This document shows positions 1-6,115 of a stretch of DNA of 8,359 nt, piece by piece. The first letter of the stretch is position 1. Every line of letters starts with the position of its first letter. The stretch covers positions 1,274 through 9,632 of the forward strand of contig JAJXXD010000063.1 in NCBI GenBank assembly GCA_021781285.1. Reading direction: 5' to 3'. Below the pieces are notes generated by a model. It did not search any database. It saw only the letters and a program-made list of their open reading frames with translations, and was not told where the DNA came from. The translations under genes and the position numbers were made by a program. The stretch is from a bacterium (GTDB lineage Bacteria; SZUA-79; Acidulodesulfobacterales; Acidulodesulfobacteraceae).

Positions 1-809
1 ACGGGAAAGGGTATATCCTGAACAGGACTGTTTTTGACCTGCATCTGGCGGGCGAAGCCGTTAAATACGGCTCAGAATTGTTGACTGCGACGAGGGTGTA
101 TAAAATTAACCGGCAAAAAAACAGCATAGATGTTCTAAATGCGGAAGAAAAAATATCTTACGAGATTTATTACGACTATTTAATAGTCGCCGCCGGACCT
201 AAAAACGGGTTCGGTTATCCTAAAAACAGCGCTTATATTTACGCAACGCAAATAAAAGCAGACTTATTAAAAGAACTCGATTCTGTAATCTGTTATTTCA
301 GGCCGTATATTCCTTACGGTTACGGATGGGTTTTTCCTAAAGGCAAATTTGCGAACGTCGGCATAGGCATAGAAAAACCGGTATCGGAGATGCCGTTGTC
401 TTTATCTTTCAATAAGTTCCTTAACGAAATAAGGAGTACGGGGCTTATCGGATTGAAAATAATAGAAAAAACATCCGGTCTTGTTCCCGTTTCCGGTTTG
501 AATGAAATAACGGACGGAAACATCGCTTTATGCGGCGATGCGGCTGGTTTGACGCATCCGGTTACCGGCGCAGGTATTTTAAGCGCGGTAATATCCGGAG
601 GTTTAGCCGGAGATTATGCCGCCGAGAGCGTTAAGGCGTCCAAGAATTTGCTTGAAGACTACAAGGAAGAGCTGGAGTCTGTTTTTAAAAAGCCCCTGTC
701 CAACGCCGCTAAAAAAAGGTCTGAATTGTATCCTTTAATGAAAGACGACCTAAGCATAGAAAAAAATATAAAACGGCTATGGCCGTCGTTCGAAGAATAT
801 TATAAGTGA
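1..809 (+). CDS. Geranylgeranyl-reductase-family FAD-dependent oxidoreductase (5'-truncated)
   Basis: This is the 3' part of a gene whose reading frame is open from the first full codon (position 3), so the start lies upstream of the window; the TTG at 78 is internal. About 268 residues are present of a family usually near 370-420. The fragment opens with a family-typical segment (RTVFDLHLAGEAVKYG), followed by the DYLIVAAG strand (174-197), the substrate-cavity motif YGWVFPK (321-341) leading into ANVGIG, and the FAD-binding GDAAG (534-548) followed by HPVTGAGI. The N-terminal Rossmann GxGxxG is missing because of the cut. Known members of the family reduce isoprenoid double bonds, for example in archaeal lipids, phytyl chains or menaquinone tails. 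Which substrate is used here cannot be read from the sequence. Halogenase or other PHBH-fold enzymes are the alternatives, but the YxWxFP motif favours the reductase family. The stop TGA (807-809) abuts a mobile-element target duplication. Confidence 0.85.
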   Translation, partial: GKGYILNRTVFDLHLAGEAVKYGSELLTATRVYKINRQKNSIDVLNAEEKISYEIYYDYLIVAAGPKNGFGYPKNSAYIYATQIKADLLKELDSVICYFRPYIPYGYGWVFPKGKFANVGIGIEKPVSEMPLSLSFNKFLNEIRSTGLIGLKIIEKTSGLVPVSGLNEITDGNIALCGDAAGLTHPVTGAGILSAVISGGLAGDYAAESVKASKNLLEDYKEELESVFKKPLSNAAKKRSELYPLMKDDLSIEKNIKRLWPSFEEYYK

Positions 810-813
810 CGGA

Positions 814-833
814 CCCAAATCCCGATTTAGAAA
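814..833 (+). repeat. Left terminal inverted repeat of the MITE
   Basis: This 20-bp sequence is perfectly complementary to 921-940. It is directly preceded by the ACGGA duplication at 809-813, whose first base is also the last base of the upstream TGA stop. Confidence 0.85.
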
Positions 834-856
834 ATATTTAATAAATTATAATATTT

Positions 857-886
857 CGTCATTGCGAGCGCAGCGAAGCAATCTCG
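857..886. repeat. REP-like palindromic core nested in the MITE
   Basis: A GC-richer 30-bp block stands out from its AT-rich surroundings. It can form a stem from ATTGC (861-865) with GCAAT (878-882), or alternatively from CGAG (865-868) with CTCG (883-886). Its CATTGCGAG...GAAGCAATCTCG layout resembles a dispersed palindromic repeat that I recall from many unrelated bacterial genomes. That resemblance is from memory and was not searched. It lies wholly inside the TIR-bounded element, so it is probably carried with it. Confidence 0.6.
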
Positions 887-920
887 TTATTAAGTAATTC
901 AGGTAATTAATATATAAAAA

Positions 921-940
921 TTTCTAAATCGGGATTTGGG
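921..940 (-). repeat. Right terminal inverted repeat of the MITE
   Basis: This is the exact reverse complement of 814-833. It is followed by the second ACGGA copy at 941-945. Confidence 0.85.
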
Positions 941-944
941 ACGG

Positions 945-968
945 ATTGCCTTATTGCCTTATTGCCGA
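945..968 (+). repeat. Three tandem 8-bp units (ATTGCCTT)
   Basis: Two exact copies (945-952, 953-960) are followed by a third that matches at six of eight bases (961-968). The array starts on the last base of the right-hand target duplication and contains the putative -35 box of the next promoter. Three units is a small number, so slippage is possible but not shown. Confidence 0.6.
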
Positions 969-982
969 TAGCGGTGTATAAT
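954..982 (+). promoter_or_regulatory. Putative sigma-70-type promoter for the RpiB-like/radA genes
   Basis: A -35 box TTGCCT (954-959, four of six consensus bases) and a perfect -10 box TATAAT (977-982) are separated by 17 bp. A TG immediately precedes the -10. Transcription would begin around 988-990, right at the ATG at 989, so the message would be leaderless or, from the ATG at 995, have only a few leader bases. No Shine-Dalgarno sequence is seen before either ATG, which agrees with this. The promoter lies outside the MITE and would exist in the empty allele too. Confidence 0.55.
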
Positions 983-988
983 GATAAA

Positions 989-1501
989 ATGACTATGCAG
1001 CTTAAGGATATCGTCAATACTTCTCTCAGAGCCGAAAAAAGAGCTTTCAAAGTCGGAATATTTTCAGACGGGGAAAGTTTTTTCTTTAAGGAAAAAGTCG
1101 GGATATATTTAGATACTAAGTGGACAAGCTTATACGACATAGGACCGTCGAGAATAGACCGGCCGAAAGACGTTTTTAAAATGGCTTTAAAATTAGGAAA
1201 GGCGATAGAAGAAGGCAAACTGGAATTCGGTATTGCCTTATTAGCCGAGGATTGCGGGGCAATTACGGTTTTGCTTAATAAATTTAAAAACGTAAGGGCC
1301 GTTTTTGCGGCAGACGAAGAATTTATAAAAAGTTCAAGAAAAAAATTTGACGCCAACGCCATAGTCGTTAAAAATAAAGGTATTACGATAGATACTAAAA
1401 ACAGCGAAAAGGAAGTTTCTTTATTTCTCGAAACGGCGTTTGACGAAGAAAACCGGTATATACTCGATTTTATAGCCAAAAACGAAAATATAAATGTATA
1501 A
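989..1501 (+). CDS. Divergent RpiB/LacAB-fold protein, probably not a normal isomerase
   Basis: The 170-residue product follows the ribose-5-phosphate isomerase B pattern along its length: KVGIFSDGESFFFKE (21-35; RpiB has SDHAG), DIGPSRIDRP (50-59; cf. the DYP region), a GI strand (81-82), LNKFKNVRA (96-104; cf. ANK..GIRA) and FDANAIVV (120-127; cf. NDANVL). The catalytic positions differ. The His of SDHAG is Gly28. The CGTG(I/V)G loop with the base Cys is replaced by LLAEDCGAI (84-92), one residue longer and with a shifted Cys89. The His of the (C/V)HD segment is Ala108. The fold assignment is from pattern recognition and is fairly secure; a sugar-phosphate isomerase activity is doubtful. 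I chose ATG 989 because a TTG at 962 would lie upstream of the -10 box; ATG 995 is also possible. The gene overlaps radA by 8 nt, suggesting coupled expression. Its role is unknown. Confidence 0.72.
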   Translation: MTMQLKDIVNTSLRAEKRAFKVGIFSDGESFFFKEKVGIYLDTKWTSLYDIGPSRIDRPKDVFKMALKLGKAIEEGKLEFGIALLAEDCGAITVLLNKFKNVRAVFAADEEFIKSSRKKFDANAIVVKNKGITIDTKNSEKEVSLFLETAFDEENRYILDFIAKNENINV

Positions 1502-1513
1502 ATGTATAAATTG
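1490..1513 (+). repeat. 8-bp tandem repeat (ATAAATGT) across the gene junction
   Basis: Two exact units (1490-1497, 1498-1505) and a third matching at six of eight bases (1506-1513) cover the stop of the RpiB-like gene and the start and first zinc-ligand codon of radA. The period is not a multiple of three, so any unit change would alter both reading frames near the junction. Confidence 0.55.
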
Positions 1514-2852
1514 CGGCGCCGCTTCTTTAAAATGGGTCGGAAGATGTCCGGAATGCCATAGTTATAACACTATGAATGAGATTGCGGCGGAAGAAGAATC
1601 CCTTAAAGTCGTAAAATTCAGAAAGAAACTGCCGTCCGTCCCGCCCGTAACTACGCTGGATGCCCAAAATTTAGGCCCTCTTAATAGAATTGCAACGGGA
1701 ATAAAGGAATTCGACTTATCGGTCGGTTCCGGACTTGTTGCCGGACAGAGTATTCTTATCGGCGGAGAACCCGGAATAGGAAAATCTACCCTTATGCTTC
1801 AGGTTGCGGAAAAGCTTGCGTCCGCCGGCATTAAAACCATCTATATTTCTACCGAAGAATCTTTAAATCAGATTATTTTAAGGGCAAAAAGACTTAAAAT
1901 AGAGTCTAAGGCATTGTTTTTTCAGGCATTGAACGATATAAACGAGATTTTGTACTCCATAGAAAACGGGGGCTACGGCTTTATAATAATAGATTCGATT
2001 CAAAGGATAACCATCCCTCAAACGGACTCGGCTTACGGGAGTATTAACGGACTACGCGAGATAGCCCATGAGATAACATCTTTATGCCTTAAGAAAAACT
2101 GCGGAGCTTTTCTTGTATGCCATGTTAACAAAGAGGGCGGACTTGCCGGCCCAAAAACGTTAGAGCATATCGTAGATACTGTTTTATATTTCGATTCCGG
2201 CAAAAAAGACCCGTATCGTATTTTAAGATGTTATAAAAACAGATTCGGCTCTACCGACGAAGCCGGCATTTATGAAATGTCGGAAAACGGGTTGAAAGGC
2301 GTAAAAAATCCTTCGGCATATTTTACTTCGGAGCGTCAGGAAGGTTCGCCCGGTTCGGTAGTTACCCCCTGTCTCGAAGGGACGAGGGCAATGCTTGTGG
2401 AAGTTCAGGCTCTCGTCGTTCCGTCTTATATGCCGGTTCCTAAACGGGTATGCCTCGGGATAGACGGCGGAAGGGTTTCTATTATTTCAGCGGTTTTAGA
2501 AAAAAAAGAAGGAATAAAACTTTCGTCGAAGGAAATTTATGTTAAAATATTCGGAGGGATAAGCATACAAGAACCTGCGGTAGATTTGCCGGTCGCGCTC
2601 TCGATAACGTCTAGCTATATGGAAAAACCTCTGCCCCCGAATTTTACCGCATTCGGAGAAGTAGGTCTGACCGGCGAAATAAGGGGCGTAGCTAATCCCG
2701 CCGCAAGAATAAGAGAAGCCGTAAATATGGGTTTCGGCGACGTCTTGCTTCCCTTGTCTAACTTTAACGACGTTAAAAACTTAAAGGGCGTTTCCGGTAT
2801 AAACCTTCATCCGGTTTCAAAGCTAAAAAAAATTATTGAATATTTAGTCTAA
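1494..2852 (+). CDS. radA: DNA repair protein RadA (Sms)
   Basis: RadA is a RecA-related ATPase that acts as a hexameric helicase, driving branch migration of recombination intermediates during repair and transformation. The 452-residue product is full length for the family (E. coli about 460). It starts with a four-cysteine zinc finger (C4xxC7, C18xxC21). The RecA-like core follows, with Walker A GEPGIGKS (91-98), Walker B FIIIDS (163-168) and the RadA-diagnostic KNRFG (248-252). The C-terminal Lon-protease-like domain (about 290-452) contains EPAVDLPVALSITSS and GEVGLTGEIRGV. The loop VCHVNKEG has Asn where Thr is usual, a mild variation. The ATG at 1494 lies inside the upstream gene, no Shine-Dalgarno is visible, and translation is probably coupled to it. 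The next ATG (1502) is out of frame and would lose the zinc finger. Confidence 0.97.
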   Translation: MYKCINCGAASLKWVGRCPECHSYNTMNEIAAEEESLKVVKFRKKLPSVPPVTTLDAQNLGPLNRIATGIKEFDLSVGSGLVAGQSILIGGEPGIGKSTLMLQVAEKLASAGIKTIYISTEESLNQIILRAKRLKIESKALFFQALNDINEILYSIENGGYGFIIIDSIQRITIPQTDSAYGSINGLREIAHEITSLCLKKNCGAFLVCHVNKEGGLAGPKTLEHIVDTVLYFDSGKKDPYRILRCYKNRFGSTDEAGIYEMSENGLKGVKNPSAYFTSERQEGSPGSVVTPCLEGTRAMLVEVQALVVPSYMPVPKRVCLGIDGGRVSIISAVLEKKEGIKLSSKEIYVKIFGGISIQEPAVDLPVALSITSSYMEKPLPPNFTAFGEVGLTGEIRGVANPAARIREAVNMGFGDVLLPLSNFNDVKNLKGVSGINLHPVSKLKKIIEYLV

Positions 2853-2864
2853 CTAAAATAAAAT
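2836..2864 (+). promoter_or_regulatory. Weak candidate promoter before the prenyl synthase gene
   Basis: TTGAAT (2836-2841, at the end of radA) and TAAAAT (2859-2864) are 17 bp apart and fit -35 and -10 boxes at four and five of six positions. The gap 2853-2915 is very AT-rich, so chance matches are likely. The downstream genes may simply be read through from radA. Confidence 0.25.
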
Positions 2865-2915
2865 AAACGGCAGGCATAATTAATAAACTAATAAACTTTA
2901 AAAAGAGATTAAAAT

Positions 2916-3884
2916 TTGCGGAATATTTCGTTCAGCTATATAGAAGAAGAGCTTAAGAGAGTGGAAGAGCAGTTTGAATCCCACCTTATAACGGAAACCC
3001 CGTTAATTCATAAAGTCGCAAAATATGTGATTTCAAGCGGCGGGAAAAGGATACGCCCCATACTTCTCATAGTATCCGCTAAGATTTGCGGATATAAAGG
3101 CGCCAATCATATCTCGTTAGCCGCCGTTATAGAATTTATCCATACGGCGACCCTGCTTCACGACGATGTAGTGGACAACGCTCCTTTAAGAAGGGGTAAG
3201 TCGTCGGCCAATATGGTTTTCGGAAACGAAGCTTCCGTCCTTGTAGGAGACTATTTATTTGCCAAATCCTTTAAAATTTTATCGGCTCTTAATAATTCCG
3301 AAATTATAAAGGCGTATTCCGATGCTACGACGCTTATGGCGGAGGGGGAAGTTAAAGAGCTCGTAAAAACGGCCGACGTCAAGACGACCGAGGAAGACTA
3401 TCTCGATATAATCATAAAGAAAACGGCGGTTCTTTTTGCCTGCGCTTCACAGGCGGGAGCCATAATAGCCGGCAAAGAAAACGATTGCATAAAAAATCTT
3501 TACGATTACGGTTTAAATATAGGAATTGCGTTTCAGCTTATGGACGATGCCTTAGATTATATTTCGGACGAGGAATTCGGCAAGTTTATAGGCAACGATT
3601 TGAAAGAAGGCAAGCTCACCCTTCCTCTTATACACGCAATGGAAAGGGCGGACAAAAAAGAAAAGGATATTATTTCTAAAATAATTTATAAGAAAAAACT
3701 TACGCCTAAAGACCTGAAGACGGTTTTAGGACTTGTTAAAAATTACGGGTCTATAGACTATACCCTTTCAAAGGCAAAAGATGCCGTAGAAAAAGCAAAG
3801 AATAATTTAAACGCATTTCCGGATTCCGAATATAAGACGAGTTTAATAGATATAGCAAATTATATAATAGAAAGGAAATTATAG
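2916..3884 (+). CDS. ispB: Long-chain polyprenyl diphosphate synthase (IspB-like)
   Basis: The enzyme condenses isopentenyl diphosphate units onto an allylic primer to give an all-trans prenyl diphosphate, typically the side-chain donor for menaquinone or ubiquinone. The 322-residue product has every class signature: GGKRIRP (42-48), the first Asp-rich motif LLHDDVVD (80-87) followed by RRG, and the second, FQLMDDALDY (206-215), then GNDLKEGKLTLPLI. Small residues (Ala78, Thr79) sit four to five positions before the first Asp motif, where short-chain synthases carry bulky ones. This favours a long product, but the exact length cannot be read. The start is a TTG with a partial Shine-Dalgarno (AGAGA, 2904-2908) about 7 nt upstream. 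The next Met is residue 100, so no ATG start is possible. lysA follows after 3 nt, implying one transcript. Confidence 0.9.
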   Translation: MRNISFSYIEEELKRVEEQFESHLITETPLIHKVAKYVISSGGKRIRPILLIVSAKICGYKGANHISLAAVIEFIHTATLLHDDVVDNAPLRRGKSSANMVFGNEASVLVGDYLFAKSFKILSALNNSEIIKAYSDATTLMAEGEVKELVKTADVKTTEEDYLDIIIKKTAVLFACASQAGAIIAGKENDCIKNLYDYGLNIGIAFQLMDDALDYISDEEFGKFIGNDLKEGKLTLPLIHAMERADKKEKDIISKIIYKKKLTPKDLKTVLGLVKNYGSIDYTLSKAKDAVEKAKNNLNAFPDSEYKTSLIDIANYIIERKL

Positions 3885-3887
3885 GCT

Positions 3888-5144
3888 ATGAACGATTTTA
3901 TTTTTAAAGAAAACGAGCTTTATTGCGAAGATGTTCCCGTTAAAGAAATTGCGTCCGAAGCAGGTACGCCTTTTTATCTGTATTCGCTTGCGACTCTAAG
4001 AAGGCATTTTAACGTTTTTAACGAAAGTTCCAAAGTCTTAAATTCTTTAGTCTGTTACAGCGTAAAGGCTAATTCCAATATCGCAGTGCTTAATTTTTTA
4101 TTTAAAATGGGATGGGGCGCGGATATAGTTTCCGGGGGAGAGCTTTTCAGGGCGCTTAAAGCAGGCGTCGATGCCGGCAAAGTCGTATATTCCGGCGTGG
4201 GAAAAACCGAAAGCGAAATAGAGTTTGCCGTTAAATCGAATATTCTTATGTTTAACGTGGAATCCCTGCCGGAGGTTTTTCTTATAGATAAAGTTGCGGG
4301 CAGGCTTAATACGAAGGCAAGAATATCTTTCAGAATAAATCCCAACGTTGACCCTAAAACGCATCCGTATATTTCTACCGGGCTTAAGAAAAATAAATTT
4401 GGAATAAATATAAAACACGCGATTTCGGCTTACGAAACCGCCGGAGAACTGCCCAATATCGATGTCGTAGGGCTTGACTGCCATATAGGCTCTCAGTTAA
4501 CCGAAATAGCGCCTTTTAACGATGCGGTAGGAATAATAAAAGAACTGCTCGATAAAATCGTTTCGAAAGGGTTCGATATAAAATATTTAGATTTAGGAGG
4601 GGGTCTGGGCATCACGTATGAAAATGAAATGCCGCCTCACCCTTCGACTTATATGAATTCGATAAAAAAAATATTGAAAGGCTATGAAGGACTGATAATT
4701 TTTGAACCGGGAAGGCTGATTGTCGGAAACAGCGGAATATTTGTTACAAAAGTAATATACAATAAAGATACCGGCAGCAAAAACTTTATTATAGTTGACG
4801 GCGGTATGAACGATTTAATAAGACCGGCTTTATATGAAGCCTATCATGAAATAGTTCCCGTAATCAAAAGAGACGGTCCGCGCACGAAAGCCGACGTCGT
4901 CGGCCCTATCTGCGAGTCGGCGGACTTTTTGGGAAAAGACAGGGTTATGAATTCCGCTCAGGAAGGCGATTTGCTTGCGGTATTCAGCGCCGGAGCCTAT
5001 GGTTTTTCAATGTCGTCGAATTATAACTCCAGACCGAGGTCGGCAGAGGTGCTTGTCGATAAAGATAAATTTTATATTATAAGAAAGCGTGAAACTTATG
5101 AGGATTTAATAAGCAAAGAAACCATACCGGAAAATATAATATAG
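3888..5144 (+). CDS. lysA: Diaminopimelate decarboxylase
   Basis: LysA converts meso-diaminopimelate to L-lysine and CO2 with pyridoxal phosphate, the last step of bacterial lysine synthesis in the cytoplasm. The 418-residue length is normal. The alanine-racemase-type barrel carries the PLP lysine in YSVKAN (Lys60), then ADIVSGGE (78-85), HIGSQ (199-203), the phosphate-binding GGGLG (237-241) and EPGR (273-276). The C-terminal beta domain has CESADF (342-347), with the Cys that acts across the dimer, and GAYGFSMSSNYNSRPR near the end. These separate it from ornithine/arginine decarboxylases and from carboxynorspermidine decarboxylase. The ATG is 3 nt after the prenyl synthase stop. AAAGGA at 3871-3876 is a somewhat distant ribosome site inside the upstream gene. 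dapA and dapB follow. Confidence 0.96.
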   Translation: MNDFIFKENELYCEDVPVKEIASEAGTPFYLYSLATLRRHFNVFNESSKVLNSLVCYSVKANSNIAVLNFLFKMGWGADIVSGGELFRALKAGVDAGKVVYSGVGKTESEIEFAVKSNILMFNVESLPEVFLIDKVAGRLNTKARISFRINPNVDPKTHPYISTGLKKNKFGINIKHAISAYETAGELPNIDVVGLDCHIGSQLTEIAPFNDAVGIIKELLDKIVSKGFDIKYLDLGGGLGITYENEMPPHPSTYMNSIKKILKGYEGLIIFEPGRLIVGNSGIFVTKVIYNKDTGSKNFIIVDGGMNDLIRPALYEAYHEIVPVIKRDGPRTKADVVGPICESADFLGKDRVMNSAQEGDLLAVFSAGAYGFSMSSNYNSRPRSAEVLVDKDKFYIIRKRETYEDLISKETIPENII

Positions 5145-5208
5145 GCCGGATAAAGAACCAATCTCCGAACAAATAAACTATGGCTGAAGGTTTAAAATAA
5201 AAAAAGAA

Positions 5209-5214
5209 AAGGAG
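5209..5214 (+). promoter_or_regulatory. Strong ribosome binding site for dapA
   Basis: AAGGAG lies 5 nt before the ATG at 5220, the best Shine-Dalgarno in the window. It fixes the dapA start. The remaining 5145-5208 spacer shows no convincing promoter or terminator. Confidence 0.75.
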
Positions 5215-5219
5215 TTAAT

Positions 5220-6095
5220 ATGTTTAAAGGAGTGTTTACCGCTATCGTTACGCCTTTTAAAAACGGCAAAATAGACGAAAAAGCGCTTCGTAAATTAATA
5301 GAATTTCAAATAGAAAACGGCGTAGCCGGAATCGTGGCATGCGGAAGCACGGGAGAGTCGGCGACTCTGTCGTTCGAGGAGCATGTGGAAGTTATAAGGA
5401 TTACCGCCGAAGCTGTTTCCGGCAGAATTAAGGTTATTGCGGGGACGGGTTCAAACAATACGGTAGAGGCGGTTCATCTTGCGAAATCAGCCGAAAACTT
5501 TAAGATAGACGGACATCTGCAAATTACTCCGTACTATAACAAGCCGACGCAGGAAGGGCTTTTCCTGCACTTTAAAGCCGTCGCCGCAAATTGTTCTATG
5601 CCCGTAATTCTTTACAATGTTCCAACGAGAACGGCGGTCAATATTCTTCCGGAAACGGCGCTTAGGCTTGCCGAAATCGATAACATTGTCGGAATAAAAG
5701 AAGCGAGCGGCTCTTTGGACCAGGTTACGGCTATTTTAAGAAAAGCTCCCGAAAAATTTTGCGTTCTTTCCGGCGACGATGCCCTCACTCTTCCGGTAAT
5801 AGCCGTCGGCGGACACGGGGTTATTTCCACCGTTTCCAATGTCGCGCCGAAGGATATGGCGCTTATGACGGATTATGCTTTAAAGGGCGACCTTAAATCC
5901 GCAAGGAAGCTGAATTTTAAACTTCTTCCTTTAATTCATGCAATGTTCATAGAAACGAATCCTATACCGGTAAAAAAAGCTCTTAACATAATGGGATTTA
6001 TAGAAAATGAAATAAGACTTCCTTTATCGGAAGCGTCGGGCATAAATATCGAAAAAATAAAGAGCGCTTTAAAAGAGTACGGGATATTACAGTAA
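5220..6095 (+). CDS. dapA: 4-hydroxy-tetrahydrodipicolinate synthase
   Basis: DapA condenses pyruvate with aspartate semialdehyde, the entry step of the diaminopimelate pathway. The 291-residue TIM barrel is full length. It has the Schiff-base lysine in GIKEAS (Lys160), the proton-relay tyrosines Tyr106 (in TPYYNKP) and Tyr132 (in YNVPTRT), and the carboxylate-binding Arg137. The loop usually written GTTGE is GSTGE (42-46), so Ser43 takes the place of the first Thr of the relay. A hydroxyl is kept, and such Ser variants occur in the wider family. N-acetylneuraminate lyase and KDG aldolase share the fold, but YYNKPTQEG, Arg137 and the dapB/lysA neighbours support DapA. dapB begins 20 nt after the stop, consistent with an operon. 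Confidence 0.95.
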   Translation: MFKGVFTAIVTPFKNGKIDEKALRKLIEFQIENGVAGIVACGSTGESATLSFEEHVEVIRITAEAVSGRIKVIAGTGSNNTVEAVHLAKSAENFKIDGHLQITPYYNKPTQEGLFLHFKAVAANCSMPVILYNVPTRTAVNILPETALRLAEIDNIVGIKEASGSLDQVTAILRKAPEKFCVLSGDDALTLPVIAVGGHGVISTVSNVAPKDMALMTDYALKGDLKSARKLNFKLLPLIHAMFIETNPIPVKKALNIMGFIENEIRLPLSEASGINIEKIKSALKEYGILQ

Positions 6096-6115
6096 AAACT
6101 ATAAAATAAATAATT

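Larger units (their letters stand above)
814..940. mobile_element. MITE-like non-autonomous element, 127 bp, with perfect TIRs and 5-bp TSD
   Basis: The ends are a perfect 20-bp inverted repeat: 814-833 (CCCAAATCCCGATTTAGAAA) and its reverse complement at 921-940. Immediately outside lie identical 5-mers ACGGA at 809-813 and 941-945, as expected for a target-site duplication. Each end contains a sub-palindrome (AAATC-CC-GATTT at 817-828 and its partner at 926-937). The interior has no meaningful reading frame. It is AT-rich apart from a REP-like core at 857-886. Size, TIR, TSD and lack of coding capacity together fit a miniature inverted-repeat transposable element mobilised in trans. The transposase family is unknown, and none is encoded in this window. 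Removing the element plus one TSD copy leaves a 47-nt gap between the upstream stop and the next ATG, so the insertion appears to have expanded a short intergenic spacer. Transcribed, the ends could also form a long hairpin. Confidence 0.82.

Noticed and set aside
814..940. The long inverted repeat as a rho-independent terminator for the reductase gene
   Set aside because: The loop would be 87 nt, there is no T-tract after the right arm, and the exact flanking duplication fits transposition better.
962..988. TTG at 962 as the start of the RpiB-like gene
   Set aside because: It would lie before the -10 box of the best promoter, and the added nine residues have no family counterpart.
981..992. 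Three-codon upstream frame ATG-ATA-AAA-TGA overlapping the ATG at 989
   Set aside because: It begins before the predicted transcript start, and a frame this short is expected by chance in AT-rich DNA.
907..1479. 190-codon open frame on the minus strand
   Set aside because: It lies antisense to the RpiB-like gene, whose frame shows family motifs. The minus-strand product is a low-complexity Ser/Leu-rich shadow with no recognisable domain.
2853..2915. A terminator or small RNA between radA and the prenyl synthase gene
   Set aside because: The spacer is AT-rich with no stable stem and no T-run.
4055..4484. Two overlapping minus-strand frames of 96 and 128 codons inside lysA
   Set aside because: They sit wholly opposite a well-conserved lysA and show no motif or ribosome site.
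5135..5140. TATAAT at the end of lysA as a dapA promoter
   Set aside because: No acceptable -35 box lies at 16-18 bp spacing, and such hexamers are common at this base composition.
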